Source of the DNA: Streptomyces sp. NBC_01314
Lineage (GTDB): Bacteria; Actinomycetota; Actinomycetes; Streptomycetales; Streptomycetaceae
Assembly: GCF_041435215.1 (NCBI RefSeq)
Contig: NZ_CP108394.1
Coordinates: forward strand, 372,001 to 436,000
DNA length: 64,000 bases
Direction of reading: 5' to 3'
Under the pieces are notes generated by a model. That model did not search any database. It was not told the origin of the DNA and worked only from the letters and a program-made list of their open reading frames with translations. The position numbers and the translations under genes are program-made. Position 1 is the first letter of the stretch. Every line of letters starts with the position of its first letter. Below, piece after piece: positions 12,000 through 20,729 of this stretch.

Positions 12000-13253
12000 T
12001 CAGCTTCGCGCTGCTTCCGTCTTGCGGTGGGAGGCGGCCAGCAGGCCCAGCGGCAGCAGGGCCGCGAGAGCGAAGGCGAAGCCGGTCAGCGACGGGCCTT
12101 TAAGGCCCAGGCTGGAGGTCAGGGCGATGCCGCCGAGCCAGGAACCGGTGGCGATGCCGACCTGGAAGGCGGACGTGGCCAGGGCCATGGGCAGGGACCG
12201 GCCAGCTCCGGCGATGCGGACGACCTCACCGACGACGATGGGGTTGTTGGCGAAGCCGGCTGCGCCGAGCAGTACGACCAGGACCACGGCCACGACGCTG
12301 TTGGTCGCCCACAGGGTGATGGCACCCAGGATCGCGGCCGTGACTGCGGTGGCCGGGATGAGCGTGGTGTAGGGCCGGCGGTCGCCGAGGCGTCCGCCGA
12401 CCGTGGTGCCGGCCAGGGCGCCGATGCCGAAGCCGAGCATCGCCAGCGGTACCACGGCACTCGCGAGGTGGGCCCGCTCGGTCAGCAGCGGGGCGACGTA
12501 GCTGTAGGCACCCATGATGCCGGCCTGGATGAGCGCGATGGCCAGGTAGACCAGCCACAGGCGCGGATGCTTGAGCGCGGCCGTCTCCGAGCGCAGAGAT
12601 GTGCCGGCGCGTGTGGTGTCGGCGGGCAGCTGGCGGGCCACCACCACGGCGGCGGCCACGGCGAGAGCGGCGAGCATCCAGAAGGGGGCCTGCCAGCCGC
12701 CCAGCTGGCCGGCTGCCGTACCGAGCGGGACGCCGACGATATTGGCGAGGGTGATGCCGCCGACCATCACACCCGTGGCACGGGTGCTGGCGGCCGGTCC
12801 CGCGGCGGCGGTCGCCACCACCGCGCCCACGGCCCAGAAGGTGCCATTGCCCAGCGCGGCGGCGACCCGGCCGACGAGCGCGAGCCCCAGGCTGGAGCTG
12901 AGCGCGCTGACGACGTGACCCGCGGCGAAGACCAGCAGCGCGGCGACCAGGGCCGAGCGACGCGGCAGGCGCCGGGTTGCAATCGACATCACGGGCGCGC
13001 CGATCATCATGCCGACGGCGAAGGCGCTGATCAGCGTCCCGGCGCTGGAGACGCTGACACCGAGGGCGCCGGAAATCTCCGGCAGCAGGCCGGAGACGAC
13101 GAACTCGCTGGTGCCCATGATGAAGGTGATGGCACCCAGCAGCCACACCACCGGCGGCAGCTTGACCTTCCCGGCAGGCGCTGCCGTGCCGCCGTCACCC
13201 GTGAGGGGTGCGGCGGCCGAGGGATCCGGCTTCGTGGACGAGGGGGAACTCAC
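12000..13253 (-). CDS. MFS exporter, DHA1 / Cmx (AraJ) type
   Basis: The protein has about 417 residues with twelve predicted membrane spans after a 35-residue polar, Pro/Ser-rich N terminus. The motif MGTSEFVVSGLLPEISGALG is the hallmark of the DHA1 Cmx/AraJ branch, which includes chloramphenicol and arabinose-efflux proteins. The loop-2 region TRRLPRRSAL fits motif A. It probably exports small hydrophobic compounds by proton antiport. The GTG at 13253 is preferred because AAGGA precedes it by seven bases. It is first in the leftward run with the AKR genes. Confidence 0.88.
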   Translation of the reverse strand: MSSPSSTKPDPSAAAPLTGDGGTAAPAGKVKLPPVVWLLGAITFIMGTSEFVVSGLLPEISGALGVSVSSAGTLISAFAVGMMIGAPVMSIATRRLPRRSALVAALLVFAAGHVVSALSSSLGLALVGRVAAALGNGTFWAVGAVVATAAAGPAASTRATGVMVGGITLANIVGVPLGTAAGQLGGWQAPFWMLAALAVAAAVVVARQLPADTTRAGTSLRSETAALKHPRLWLVYLAIALIQAGIMGAYSYVAPLLTERAHLASAVVPLAMLGFGIGALAGTTVGGRLGDRRPYTTLIPATAVTAAILGAITLWATNSVVAVVLVVLLGAAGFANNPIVVGEVVRIAGAGRSLPMALATSAFQVGIATGSWLGGIALTSSLGLKGPSLTGFAFALAALLPLGLLAASHRKTEAARS

Positions 13254-13682
13254 TGACGATCCTTTCAAGAGAGCCGGGGCGGGCCCCGGTCATCCGGAGG
13301 CGTTCCGGCAAAGCGGCATGCGCGCCGTAGGTGGTGCGGGCGGAGCACTTCTGGCCCGCCGCATTCCACGAAACCAGCAGTCGAGACCGGCAGACAGTCA
13401 CGCTTGTGAGGGGTAACAGCAGAGACCCCCTCATGCCGAGAACGTGAGCGTGTACACGGCGAATCGGGGTAACGGCCGCGGCACGGGAGGTGGGCCGTCT
13501 TTGCCGATGCTCGCGCAGCTGGTCAGCACCGACGCACGCCGGGCGGAGCAGATCGAGCCGGACCGCGACGGTGACGCCTCCTGCTACCTGCACGAGGCCG
13601 CCGCCCTGATCACGACAACGCCGGGCAACGCCTGAACCGGGCTGCCCGCCCGTCACCCGCAAGGAGATACCCAAGGACCTCG
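13254..13682. other. Intergenic stretch without a convincing gene
   Basis: It must hold the promoter of the leftward exporter operon. A short rightward frame (13444-13635) has no recognisable relatives and is probably debris, like the fragment that follows it. Confidence 0.4.
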
Positions 13683-13840
13683 GTGCTGTACCCGGGCCTG
13701 CTCGAGAACGGGCTGATCGTGCCGATCTTGCTGATCGGAGCCTCCGGCGCGGGCAAGTCGACGCTGGCCCGCGCTTGGCCGGCCTCGCAGGTGCTCTCGC
13801 TCGATGATCTGCGAGGCGTCGTGGGTGACGACTTCCCTGT
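13683..13840 (+). pseudogene. 5' fragment of a P-loop kinase/AAA ATPase gene
   Basis: The first 50 residues contain a clear Walker A motif (ILLIGASGAGKSTLARAW) followed by SQVLSLDDLRGVVGDD. That pattern matches AAA/polynucleotide-kinase-like Streptomyces proteins. After GDD the similarity stops and the frame runs into the promoter of the next gene. The remaining coding region, including Walker B, is absent, so this is a truncated remnant. Confidence 0.6.
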
Positions 13841-13943
13841 CCAGTCCTGCGTGGCGTCCCTGCCCCCGCTCTACGCGACCGAGGGCTTGGACCATGGAGG
13901 AGAACCAGCTCGGCGTGCTCGGCCTCATGCCGAACGCCGCCCG

Positions 13944-13979
13944 ACTTGCACCTGACGTTGGCGTCAGGTTTTAGCGTGG
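13944..13979 (+). promoter_or_regulatory. MerR-type promoter/operator, copy 1
   Basis: A TTGCAC -35-like hexamer is followed by the inverted repeat CCTGACGttggCGTCAGG and a TTTTAGCGT -10-like region. The wide spacer filled by a palindrome is the standard layout of MerR-activated promoters. It faces the quinone oxidoreductase gene at 14080. Near-identical copies lie at 15656 and 17698. Confidence 0.75.
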
Positions 13980-14079
13980 CTGCTGTTGGCGCTCCGCGGT
14001 TCCCTGTGGACCTCGCCTCCCTACGTCAACGATCTTCCGCGTCTGCTGTGAGCAGGTGCGACCGACAGCAGGAGTACTC

Positions 14080-15015
14080 ATGCGCGCAGTTGTTTACCGT
14101 TCGCTCGGCGGCCCGGACGTCGTCGAGGTCGCCGAAGTCGAAAAGCCTGTTCCGGGCTTGAGCGAGATTCGCATCAAGGTCCAGGCGGCCGCACTCAATC
14201 CGACCGATGTGGCGGCCTGGAGCGGGGGCTTCTTCCCCGCTCCGCCGGAGGGGGTCGCCTATGGCCTCGGCTGGGATGTCGCCGGCACTGTCGACGCCGT
14301 CGGCCCGGGGACCCACTGGAAGCCCGGGCAGAGCGTCATCGCGTTCAGCCACGGCTTGCCCCTGGGGCTGAACCGGGGCCAGGCCGAGTACATCGTGGTT
14401 CCTTCCCAGGCCATCGCCGCGGCGCCCGCCGGTGTCGACCCCGTCCACGCCGCCACCATCCCCCTCAACGGCCTGACCGCCGCCCAGTCCGTCGAGCTGC
14501 TCGGCATCCAGGCGGGCCAGACCGTGCTCATCACCGGGGCGGAGGGGGCGGTCGGCGGCTACGCGGTGCAGCTGGCCAAGCGCCGGGGAGCCGTGGTCAT
14601 CGCGACCGACCTGTCGCCCGAGGGCGAGTTCGCGACCAAGGTGGCAGGGGCCGACGTGTACGTGCCGGCGTCGCAGCCGCTCGTCGAGACCGTCCGCAAG
14701 GTGCGCCCCGAAGGAGTCGACGCCGTTCTGGACACGGCCAGGCTGGGGCAGACCGCCATCGGGGCGGTGGCGGACGGCGGCAGGTTCGTGACCACACGGC
14801 TCGACGCCCTGCCCCAGACCGAGCGGGGCATCCGGGTCCTCCTGACGCAGGTCGGCCCGGACGGAGCGACGCTTTCGACGCTGTCCGATCTGGCCGCGGC
14901 CGGAGACCTGGCGTTGCGTGTGGCCGCGACCTACCCGCTGCAGGAGGCCTCGAAGGCTTACGCGCGCATGGTCAAGGGCGGGCTCCAGGGGCGTGTCGTC
15001 CTCACCATGGAGTGA
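14080..15015 (+). CDS. NADP-dependent quinone oxidoreductase (zinc-independent MDR)
   Basis: The 311-residue medium-chain reductase is of the QOR type. The N-terminal GroES-like fold includes IRIKVQAAALNPTDVAAWSG, and the Rossmann half carries VLITGAEGAVGGYAVQLAKRRGA. No structural or catalytic zinc cysteines are visible. Such enzymes reduce quinones or alkenals with NADPH. The ATG follows CAGGAG by five bases. The MerR-type promoter upstream and the convergent MerR gene downstream make it a probable MerR target. Confidence 0.9.
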   Translation: MRAVVYRSLGGPDVVEVAEVEKPVPGLSEIRIKVQAAALNPTDVAAWSGGFFPAPPEGVAYGLGWDVAGTVDAVGPGTHWKPGQSVIAFSHGLPLGLNRGQAEYIVVPSQAIAAAPAGVDPVHAATIPLNGLTAAQSVELLGIQAGQTVLITGAEGAVGGYAVQLAKRRGAVVIATDLSPEGEFATKVAGADVYVPASQPLVETVRKVRPEGVDAVLDTARLGQTAIGAVADGGRFVTTRLDALPQTERGIRVLLTQVGPDGATLSTLSDLAAAGDLALRVAATYPLQEASKAYARMVKGGLQGRVVLTME

Positions 15016-15152
15016 GCACGCACCCTCTCGTACTCCTGTGACGCGACCGGCCGGGGCGCTCTGCGCCGTGGCCGGTCGCACCGTCCGGCGACCGTGCGGC
15101 AGCGGAAGGGGCACCGGCTCGTACGACCCTGCGGCCACGGTGAGGTCCGTCG

Positions 15153-15206
15153 CTGAATCGGCCTGCCGCACACTGCTGGTGACCAGTGTGCGGCAGGCCG
15201 ATTCAG
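15153..15206. terminator. Perfect 23-bp stem hairpin, bidirectional terminator
   Basis: The arms CTGAATCGGCCTGCCGCACA... and its exact complement (15153-15175 and 15184-15206) are separated by an 8-base loop. It lies between the convergent quinone oxidoreductase and merR genes, 18 bases past the merR stop. Confidence 0.8.
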
Positions 15207-15224
15207 GTGGTCCTGGGTACCGAT

Positions 15225-15623
15225 TCAGGCGGTGCCGGCGGTAGCGCCGCCGCGTACGGGGTGGCTGTGGTGCGGGTGGCTGGGGTCTGTCGCCACCGCG
15301 ATGATCTCGTCGAGGCGGGCGCGCACTGCTGTCAGGTCGCCGATCTGGCGGTCGATGCGGGCCCGTTCGGTGATGAGACTGTCGCTGAACCCGACGGGCG
15401 ATTCGCCCTCGTTCATGCACCGGGGCAGGACCTCGCGGACGAGCCTGCTCGACAGGCCGGCGGCGTACAACTGCTGGATCATCCTGACCCGGGCGACCGC
15501 GCCCTCCGGGTACTGCCGCTGCCCGCCGCCGGTGCGCGTGGCGCCGAGCAGTTTCTGCTCTTCGTAGTAACGCAGCGCCCGAACGCTGACCCCCGCCTGT
15601 TCGGCGACCTCTCCGATCCGCAT
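15225..15623 (-). CDS. MerR-family transcriptional regulator
   Basis: The 132-residue protein begins MRIGEVAEQAGVSVRALRYY, the MerR helix-turn-helix start, followed by the wing (TGGGQRQYPEGAVARVRMI) and a long dimerisation helix. No cysteine metal-binding loop is visible, so a redox or electrophile signal is more likely than a metal (inference). GCAGGAG precedes the ATG. An operator copy lies about 35 bases upstream, implying autoregulation. It probably activates the neighbouring oxidoreductase, SDR and DJ-1 genes. Confidence 0.9.
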   Translation of the reverse strand: MRIGEVAEQAGVSVRALRYYEEQKLLGATRTGGGQRQYPEGAVARVRMIQQLYAAGLSSRLVREVLPRCMNEGESPVGFSDSLITERARIDRQIGDLTAVRARLDEIIAVATDPSHPHHSHPVRGGATAGTA

Positions 15624-15655
15624 CGCTCCTGCTTTCCGATTGAGCGTCGCGTCAG

Positions 15656-15691
15656 AGTTGTATCTGACGTTAGTGGGAGGTTTCAGCGTAG
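15656..15691. promoter_or_regulatory. MerR-type operator, copy 2
   Basis: AGTTGTATCTGACGTTAGTG followed by GGAGGTTTCAGCGTAG aligns base for base with the copies at 13944 and 17698, with more mismatches. It lies directly upstream of merR. The weaker match suits an autoregulatory site. Confidence 0.6.
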
Positions 15692-15828
15692 CTGACGTCG
15701 ACATCACGGGCCTTTCATCTCGTCCGGCAGCAGCGGGCCAGATCACGGTGAATCAGGCGGACACATGCCGGCCTGGCGTATGGCATCCGCGGACGCCACG
15801 CGCCACGTCGGCGGCCGGAAAGGGAGGG

Positions 15829-16833
15829 TCAGTGGCGGGGCAGGAGGGTGCGCAGGCGTGCGGTGTGCTCGTCGATGGCCTGGGGGCCGTTGCTGGTGAG
15901 CAGGCGGACGCCTTCCTCCCAGATGACCTTGATGGCGGTCGGGTTGGTGGTCGTCTGTACCTGGTAGCCGGCGTTCCTGAGGGCTTCGTCGATGAAGTAG
16001 CCCATCCGTACCTTCTTGCCGGGGATCTTGAGGTAGCCGTTGCTGAGGACGAAGAGTTCGGCGGACTTGGCCACCGTGGTCACGCGGACGCCGTTGAAGG
16101 CGTGTTCGGGGTCGTTGACGACGGTGCCGTCGGGGCTCACCCGGTACTTGGCCGAGGCCATGGCGATGGGGGCGTGGCAGATCAGTGAGATCAGCACCTG
16201 GTTCTCCCGCAGGGTGTGCAGGAGTTCACCGAGCCAGGGGTTGTCGACGAAGTCGACCATGGGAGCGTGGCCGCCCGGCATGTGCACGAAGTCGAAGGCG
16301 CCCAGGTCGAAGGCGTCCTCGGGGTCACGGTGTCTGTGCACGAGCTGCTCGACGGACGGGAAGGTGTGCTCCGGCAGGTCCTGCATCGACTTGATCAGGT
16401 CGTCCCGCAGCACCACCACTTCCTTGTCGCTGCCCGGCAGCGCCTCGGAAACGGGCAGTCGGCCCAGGTAGCGGCGAGAGAGGGCGAGTTCGGCGTCACG
16501 GCGGGCGACAAGTTCCGGCCGCTTGGCGCGGAAGGTGTCGACATCGAAGCGGAACGCCTGTGCCGCGGTGGCCGAGACCGTTGCGGAGCTGAACTTGTCC
16601 GCGGCGTGCATCGACAGGGCCAGGCCGTTGATCTCGAGCTGCGGGACGATCCCGCCGGGGGTGGCGAAGGTGAAGTCGTACTCGTCGCCGAATTCCTTGA
16701 GGATCTGCGCCAGCTCGACCAGGTAGAACCCGGTGGATACGCCGGGGTGGCCTGCCGGTTCGATAAGCGGCAGAAGAGCAGCCGATGGGATGACGATCAG
16801 TGCCTTGGGCTTGGACGAGGTGGGGGTGTTCAT
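15829..16833 (-). CDS. DJ-1/PfpI-family (Hsp31-like) protein
   Basis: The 334-residue class I glutamine-amidotransferase-like fold has the nucleophile elbow LISLICHAPIAM, with a Cys-His pair, and the upstream acidic region FVHMPGGHAPMVDF. Members of this family act as glyoxalase III, protein deglycases or chaperones against methylglyoxal damage. The size and the inserted HRHRDPEDAF segment fit the longer Hsp31 subgroup. It lies 93 bases after the SDR gene in the same direction and is probably in the same MerR-controlled transcript. Confidence 0.88.
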   Translation of the reverse strand: MNTPTSSKPKALIVIPSAALLPLIEPAGHPGVSTGFYLVELAQILKEFGDEYDFTFATPGGIVPQLEINGLALSMHAADKFSSATVSATAAQAFRFDVDTFRAKRPELVARRDAELALSRRYLGRLPVSEALPGSDKEVVVLRDDLIKSMQDLPEHTFPSVEQLVHRHRDPEDAFDLGAFDFVHMPGGHAPMVDFVDNPWLGELLHTLRENQVLISLICHAPIAMASAKYRVSPDGTVVNDPEHAFNGVRVTTVAKSAELFVLSNGYLKIPGKKVRMGYFIDEALRNAGYQVQTTTNPTAIKVIWEEGVRLLTSNGPQAIDEHTARLRTLLPRH

Positions 16834-16926
16834 GGCGGGGCCTTCTTTTCGCTGTGCGAGCTGGGGGAATGGAGGGCGCGCTCCTCGGTTGCGGACCGTC
16901 GCGCCGTGGGGAGCGATCCCTGGATG

Positions 16927-17637
16927 TCAGGCGGCGGTCGTGGCCGGTGTGTAGATCACGGCGGGATCCAGGGCCAGGTCAGCCTTGGCCCGCGCGGACA
17001 GCGCGTCGGCGATGACCTCGGACTTCTCGGCCTCCACCCCGTCGAGCGCGGCCCTGACGACGTCGGCCGGATCGTTCTTCTCGAACAGCTGACCTTTAGC
17101 CATGTCGGTGTCGGTGGGTCCCATGTACACGCCGGTGACCAGAGTGTTCTGGCCGGCCAGTTCGAGGCGGACGCTGTTGGTCAGGCTCCAGGCGGCGGCC
17201 TTGGCCGCACTGTAGGCACCCCAGTGCTCGGAAGGGACCCAGGACGCCACCGACAGGACGTTGACGATCGCCCCGCCGCCACCCGCCTCCAGGATCGGGG
17301 CGAAGGCCCGGATCATGCGCAACGGGCCGTAGTAGGCGGTGTCCATCTCCAGTTCGATCTGGTCCAGATCCCCGTTGACCAGGCTATTGATGGTGATGAT
17401 CCCGGCGTTGTTGACCAGCAGCGTCACGTCCGAGGCGGCTTCCGCCACGGCGGCGACGGAGGCCGGGTCAGTGATGTCGAGCCGAAGCACCTCCGCTCCG
17501 GGCAGATCAACGCTCTCGGGGTTGCGTGCGGTGGCGTACACCTTGGACGCTCCCCGCTCCAGCAGCTGGGTGACGAAGTGGCGGCCGAGGCCGCGGCTCG
17601 CACCCGTGACGAGAGCGACGGAGTTGGCGATGTCCAT
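16927..17637 (-). CDS. Short-chain dehydrogenase/reductase
   Basis: The 236-residue classical SDR has cofactor motif TGASRGLGRH near residue 10, LLVNNAG near 75, and active site YSAAKAAA. It reduces or oxidises a carbonyl with NAD(P)H. It begins about 60 bases downstream of operator copy 3. Together with the DJ-1 protein and the quinone oxidoreductase it fits an electrophile or carbonyl stress response. The specific substrate cannot be read from the sequence. Confidence 0.9.
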   Translation of the reverse strand: MDIANSVALVTGASRGLGRHFVTQLLERGASKVYATARNPESVDLPGAEVLRLDITDPASVAAVAEAASDVTLLVNNAGIITINSLVNGDLDQIELEMDTAYYGPLRMIRAFAPILEAGGGGAIVNVLSVASWVPSEHWGAYSAAKAAAWSLTNSVRLELAGQNTLVTGVYMGPTDTDMAKGQLFEKNDPADVVRAALDGVEAEKSEVIADALSARAKADLALDPAVIYTPATTAA

Positions 17638-17697
17638 GGGAGTGGTCCTTCACGTAGGTATGCATCGTCGGAAGCGCCCTGATGGGCCCGACAACAG

Positions 17698-17733
17698 CCA
17701 CGCTAGAACCTCACGCTAACGTCAGGTGCAAGT
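17698..17733 (-). promoter_or_regulatory. MerR-type promoter/operator, copy 3
   Basis: On the minus strand it reads ACTTGCACCTGACGTTAGCG then TGAGGTTCTAGCGTGG. This differs from copy 1 at only a few positions and keeps the TTGCAC and TAGCGT boxes. It faces the SDR gene. Confidence 0.75.
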
Positions 17734-18102
17734 TTTTTCAGGGTGAGACCTCCACGAGGAGACAGATGCCGCTGCCTCACGGTGATCCCCGCGCCGTCGG
17801 GCGGGCGGGCGGCGGCCGACCAGCAGCAGCGGGCCGGAGTCTGGCCGGGTGGCTTCAAAGCCTGGCCTGGGGTGCGGGATTCGGAATGCTTGTCCGCCCC
17901 CGGCCTGCGGTGACTTCCGTGCGGCACGGACGCGACGGCGGCGCGGGGCGTGTAGAGCTGGGCGAAGGTGGTTTCCTCCCAGCCGCATGTCCGTCGATCC
18001 CCCGCTGCCCAGCGTCTCCTCCAGCCCTTCGCGCTGTCGACTGCGGTCTTGATCGTCGTTCGCGGGCGATTCTTCTCGAGGCTCGCGAGCCGCAGGATCA
18101 CC
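17734..18102. other. Intergenic stretch, nothing recognised
   Basis: It lies between the SDR promoter and the end of the tetR gene. Several frames are open, as is usual at this GC content, but none has family resemblance or a good ribosome binding site. Confidence 0.4.
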
Positions 18103-18732
18103 TCATGTTGTGGCATGCCGGGCGTCGGTGGGGTGGTGGGTGACGAGGAGTTGCCAGGTCAGTTCGGCCATCTCGTTCGGTGTGCGGGGGCTGTCGCGTT
18201 GGAGCCAGTCGGTGGCCACGCCGAGGAGTGCCCCGGCGGTGAATGCGGCGGGTACGTCGTGGGGGGTGTCGGTCGTCGAGACGCTGTCCGGCGCAGCGCC
18301 GGCGTTGAGGCGCACCGTGACGTGGACGCTGGCGCAGATTCGGCTGCGGATGTGGTCGATGACGCGGGCGCTGCCCTGCGGTCCCAGGAGGCTGCGGTAG
18401 AGGCCGGCGTGTTCGGCGAGGTTCTGGAAGAACGCGACGAGTGAGCGGGCGGGTTCCGCATCCGGGGCCGCCAGCGCGGGGTCGAGGGCGGGGAGGGACT
18501 CGATGAGGGTGTCGATCGTCGCGGTGCAGGCGGCCTCGGCCAGTTCGTGCACGTCCCGGTAGTGGTCGTAGAAGGTCGTGCGGTTCACCCCGGCCTGTTC
18601 CGCCACGTCCGCGACGCTGATCTGCCCCAGGTCCTGCTCCTCGACGAGCTTGATCAGCGCTCCCTGCAGGGCCGCGTGAGTACGCCGTACGCGGCGGTCG
18701 CCTGCCGGCGCGTTCCGTCGAGACGTGGTCAT
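18103..18732 (-). CDS. TetR-family transcriptional regulator
   Basis: The 209-residue protein has the DNA-binding domain in residues 14-60 (VRRTHAALQGALIKLVEEQ, ISVADVAEQAGVNRTTFYDH), followed by a C-terminal ligand domain of the TetR_C_33-like type. The frame stays open far upstream, but the ATG at 18732 sits at the start of family similarity and just inside the operator. The divergent ferredoxin and SDR genes are the obvious targets. Confidence 0.9.
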   Translation of the reverse strand: MTTSRRNAPAGDRRVRRTHAALQGALIKLVEEQDLGQISVADVAEQAGVNRTTFYDHYRDVHELAEAACTATIDTLIESLPALDPALAAPDAEPARSLVAFFQNLAEHAGLYRSLLGPQGSARVIDHIRSRICASVHVTVRLNAGAAPDSVSTTDTPHDVPAAFTAGALLGVATDWLQRDSPRTPNEMAELTWQLLVTHHPTDARHATT

Positions 18733-18748
18733 GGCCCACACTCTACCT

Positions 18749-18766
18749 AACCAACAAGTGTTGGTT
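18749..18766. promoter_or_regulatory. Probable TetR operator
   Basis: AACCAACAAGTGTTGGTT is a perfect inverted repeat (8-bp arms, 2-bp centre) 16 bases upstream of tetR. It lies in the divergent promoter region, and a weaker related half site follows at about 18769. Confidence 0.75.
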
Positions 18767-18829
18767 TTCCAACTAGTGTCGGATACTGTGTTGTCTGAAG
18801 TGGACGTTCCGGTCGAATGACGAACCCCC

Positions 18830-19030
18830 ATGAAGCTCACCGTGGACGAAACCAAGTGCGTGGGCGCCGGGCAGTGCGCCCTGATCGCCCCGACGTCTTT
18901 GATCACCGGGAAGAGGGAGACATCGTCGTACTGCTGACCGAGGCCCCCGGGGGCCTGGAGGAGGCAGCCCTTGGTACCGCAGGACTGATCTGCCCCGCCG
19001 GGTTCCACCCGCAAGGGGCTGAGAGCGCGG
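18830..19030 (+). pseudogene. 3Fe-4S ferredoxin, single-base frameshift
   Basis: It begins MKLTVDETKCVGAGQCALIA, the classic start of small actinobacterial [3Fe-4S] ferredoxins. At the C run near 18888-18891 one base is missing relative to the family pattern, and the reading continues in another frame (PDVFDHREEGDIVVLLTE, then LICPAG with the third cluster Cys). Such ferredoxins usually serve cytochrome P450s, and none is nearby. The frameshift in a homopolymer could be a sequencing error. Confidence 0.75.
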
Positions 19031-19140
19031 ACGACGGTCCCCAGTTCGAGATGACGGGTCGACATCAGACCCGCACATCCCCCACGAGGCGTTACCAGCA
19101 GACGATCGCTGCGGCGCCGGAACAGACAAGGAGTAGTGCA

Positions 19141-19914
19141 ATGCAGGGACTCAACGGAAAGCGCATCGTCGTCGCCGGAGGTGCCTCCGGGATCGGCGCG
19201 GCCACCGCCGAGCGGCTCGCGGCCGAGGGCGCGGCGGTGGTGGTCGGTGACGTCGACATCGACGCGGCCGAGGCCACCGCCAAGCGCATCACCAGTACGG
19301 GCGCAACGGCTTTCGCTGTCGAGTTCGACCTCGCCGATGAGCGTTCGGTACGTGCACTCGTCGACACCGCCGTCTCCCGACTCGGCGGAGTCGACGGCCT
19401 CTACAACGTCGCCGCCGACGTCTCGGCGGAGACCCTGGGCCGTGACGGCGACCTGCTCGACATGGACCCGGCCGTATGGCGGCGCACCCTGGAAGTGAAC
19501 CTGATCGGCTTCGCGCTCACCAGCCGCGCGGTCCTTCCCCTGCTGCTCGAACAAGGCGGTGGTGCCATCGTCAACACCTCCTCCCTCGCGGCGCACGTGG
19601 GCGACCACCAGCGCGCGGCGTACCAGACGAGCAAGGCGGGGATCAACGCACTCACCCGGCACATCGCCTCCCGCTGGGGCAAGCAGGGCATCCGCTGCAA
19701 CTGCGTGTCTCCCGGAGTCGTCCTGACCGAATCCGCGCAGAAGATGGCTCTGAGCCCGGAGGCGCTGGAGTTCACCCGCATGACGCTTCCCAGCACCCGC
19801 TTCGGCAAGCCGGAAGACCTGGCCGGCACAGTGGCCTTCCTCCTGTCCGACGACGGCGAGTGGATCAACGGGCAGGTCTGGTCGGTCAACGGCGGCGCGA
19901 TGCTCCGCGAGTAG
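19141..19914 (+). CDS. SDR-family oxidoreductase
   Basis: The 257-residue classical SDR has cofactor motif VVAGGASGIGAATAERLA, acidic GDVDIDAAEA (suggesting NAD preference), the family NNAG replaced by NVAA, active site AAYQTSKAGINAL, and the C-terminal INGQVWSVNGGAML typical of FabG-like members. The ATG is preceded by AAGGAG. It forms a probable operon with the ferredoxin upstream, under the TetR operator. The ferredoxin-SDR pairing often accompanies P450 or steroid/terpene oxidation. The substrate is unknown. Confidence 0.9.
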   Translation: MQGLNGKRIVVAGGASGIGAATAERLAAEGAAVVVGDVDIDAAEATAKRITSTGATAFAVEFDLADERSVRALVDTAVSRLGGVDGLYNVAADVSAETLGRDGDLLDMDPAVWRRTLEVNLIGFALTSRAVLPLLLEQGGGAIVNTSSLAAHVGDHQRAAYQTSKAGINALTRHIASRWGKQGIRCNCVSPGVVLTESAQKMALSPEALEFTRMTLPSTRFGKPEDLAGTVAFLLSDDGEWINGQVWSVNGGAMLRE

Positions 19915-20157
19915 CGACCACGAAGCCCTGCGAGCCCTTGGGCCTGCTCGCGGTTTTGATCGTGAGGTTGAGACAGGTCTTGGCCCCGTCGACGAGGGTG
20001 CCGGCGCAGGCGCGGTCGGGTACAAGTAGTTGCGCTCGAAGTCCGCGCAGCCTGCGGTCGCCGTCTCCAGGCCGCCCGCTCGTGTCGACCAGGTGGGCCG
20101 CAAAGACGGCGCGGCCCTCAGCCTCCAACGCGTCCAGCTCGTGGTCTTCGTGCTGTA

Positions 20158-20277
20158 CGTGATGTCACGGACCCGGGAAACGCCGCCAGCTACGTCCAGA
20201 CAGGGTTCGAGGGCATCTCGAACCCGGCTCAGTCCGTCGGCAACTTCTTCACCTGGCTCGCTGACCAGGCTGAGTAG
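20158..20277 (+). pseudogene. 3' remnant of an unidentified gene
   Basis: An in-frame stretch ending ISNPAQSVGNFFTWLADQAE then TAG reads like the true C terminus of a protein and sits just before the Dabb gene. No matching upstream part exists in this frame; the preceding 240 bases look like scrambled sequence. I do not recognise the family. Confidence 0.3.
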
Positions 20278-20310
20278 CCCCCCACCCCTTACGCCCCTCC
20301 TGGAGCTCAT

Positions 20311-20604
20311 ATGATCCGCCACCTGATCCTCTTCAAGCTCAACGAGGGCGTCGAGCGCAATGACCCGCGGGTCATGAAGGGTGTGGACGCCCTCCGCGCG
20401 CTCGACGGCAGCATCAAGGAGATCCGTTCCTGCGAGCTCGGCTGGAACTTCACCGACCGCCCCATCGCCTACGACTTCGCGGCCAACTTCGCGTTCGACG
20501 ACGTGGACGCGCTGCACACGTACTTCGAGCACCCGGACCACCAGGCGGGCGTGGCGCTGTGGCGCGAGATCGCCACGTGGATCATCGCCGACTACGAATT
20601 CTGA
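20311..20604 (+). CDS. Dabb-family stress-responsive A/B barrel protein
   Basis: The 97-residue single-domain protein has the Dabb pattern: MIRHLILFKLNEGV at the start, LGWNFTDRPIAYDFAANFAF in the middle, and HPDHQAGVALWREIA near the end. Dimeric ferredoxin-like barrels of this family occur in plants and actinobacteria. Some are polyketide cyclases and others are of unknown function. A GGAGCT ribosome binding site precedes the ATG. A T-run terminator follows. It appears to be a single-gene unit. Confidence 0.88.
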   Translation: MIRHLILFKLNEGVERNDPRVMKGVDALRALDGSIKEIRSCELGWNFTDRPIAYDFAANFAFDDVDALHTYFEHPDHQAGVALWREIATWIIADYEF

Positions 20605-20643
20605 TCCGCCGAACTCTCGAAGGGTACGGCCGCGCATCCCCGC

Positions 20644-20672
20644 CCCGCACTCGCACGGTGCAGGGCTTTTTT
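20644..20672 (+). terminator. Rho-independent terminator after the Dabb gene
   Basis: CCCGCAC and GTGCaGGG arms with a 7-base loop are followed by CTTTTTT, about 40 bases past the stop codon. Confidence 0.65.
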
Positions 20673-20729
20673 GCACCCGCTGCGCCTCCTGTCTTGAACT
20701 CTCGCGCAACATGGCGGTATCAGAGGGCG

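Noticed and set aside
15186..15695. Rightward gene overlapping merR
   Set aside because: It begins inside the terminator palindrome and is antisense to the clear MerR protein.
18103..20712. One 869-residue minus-strand protein
   Set aside because: Only the last 209 residues are TetR. The remainder is antisense to a real SDR gene and is a GC-rich shadow frame.
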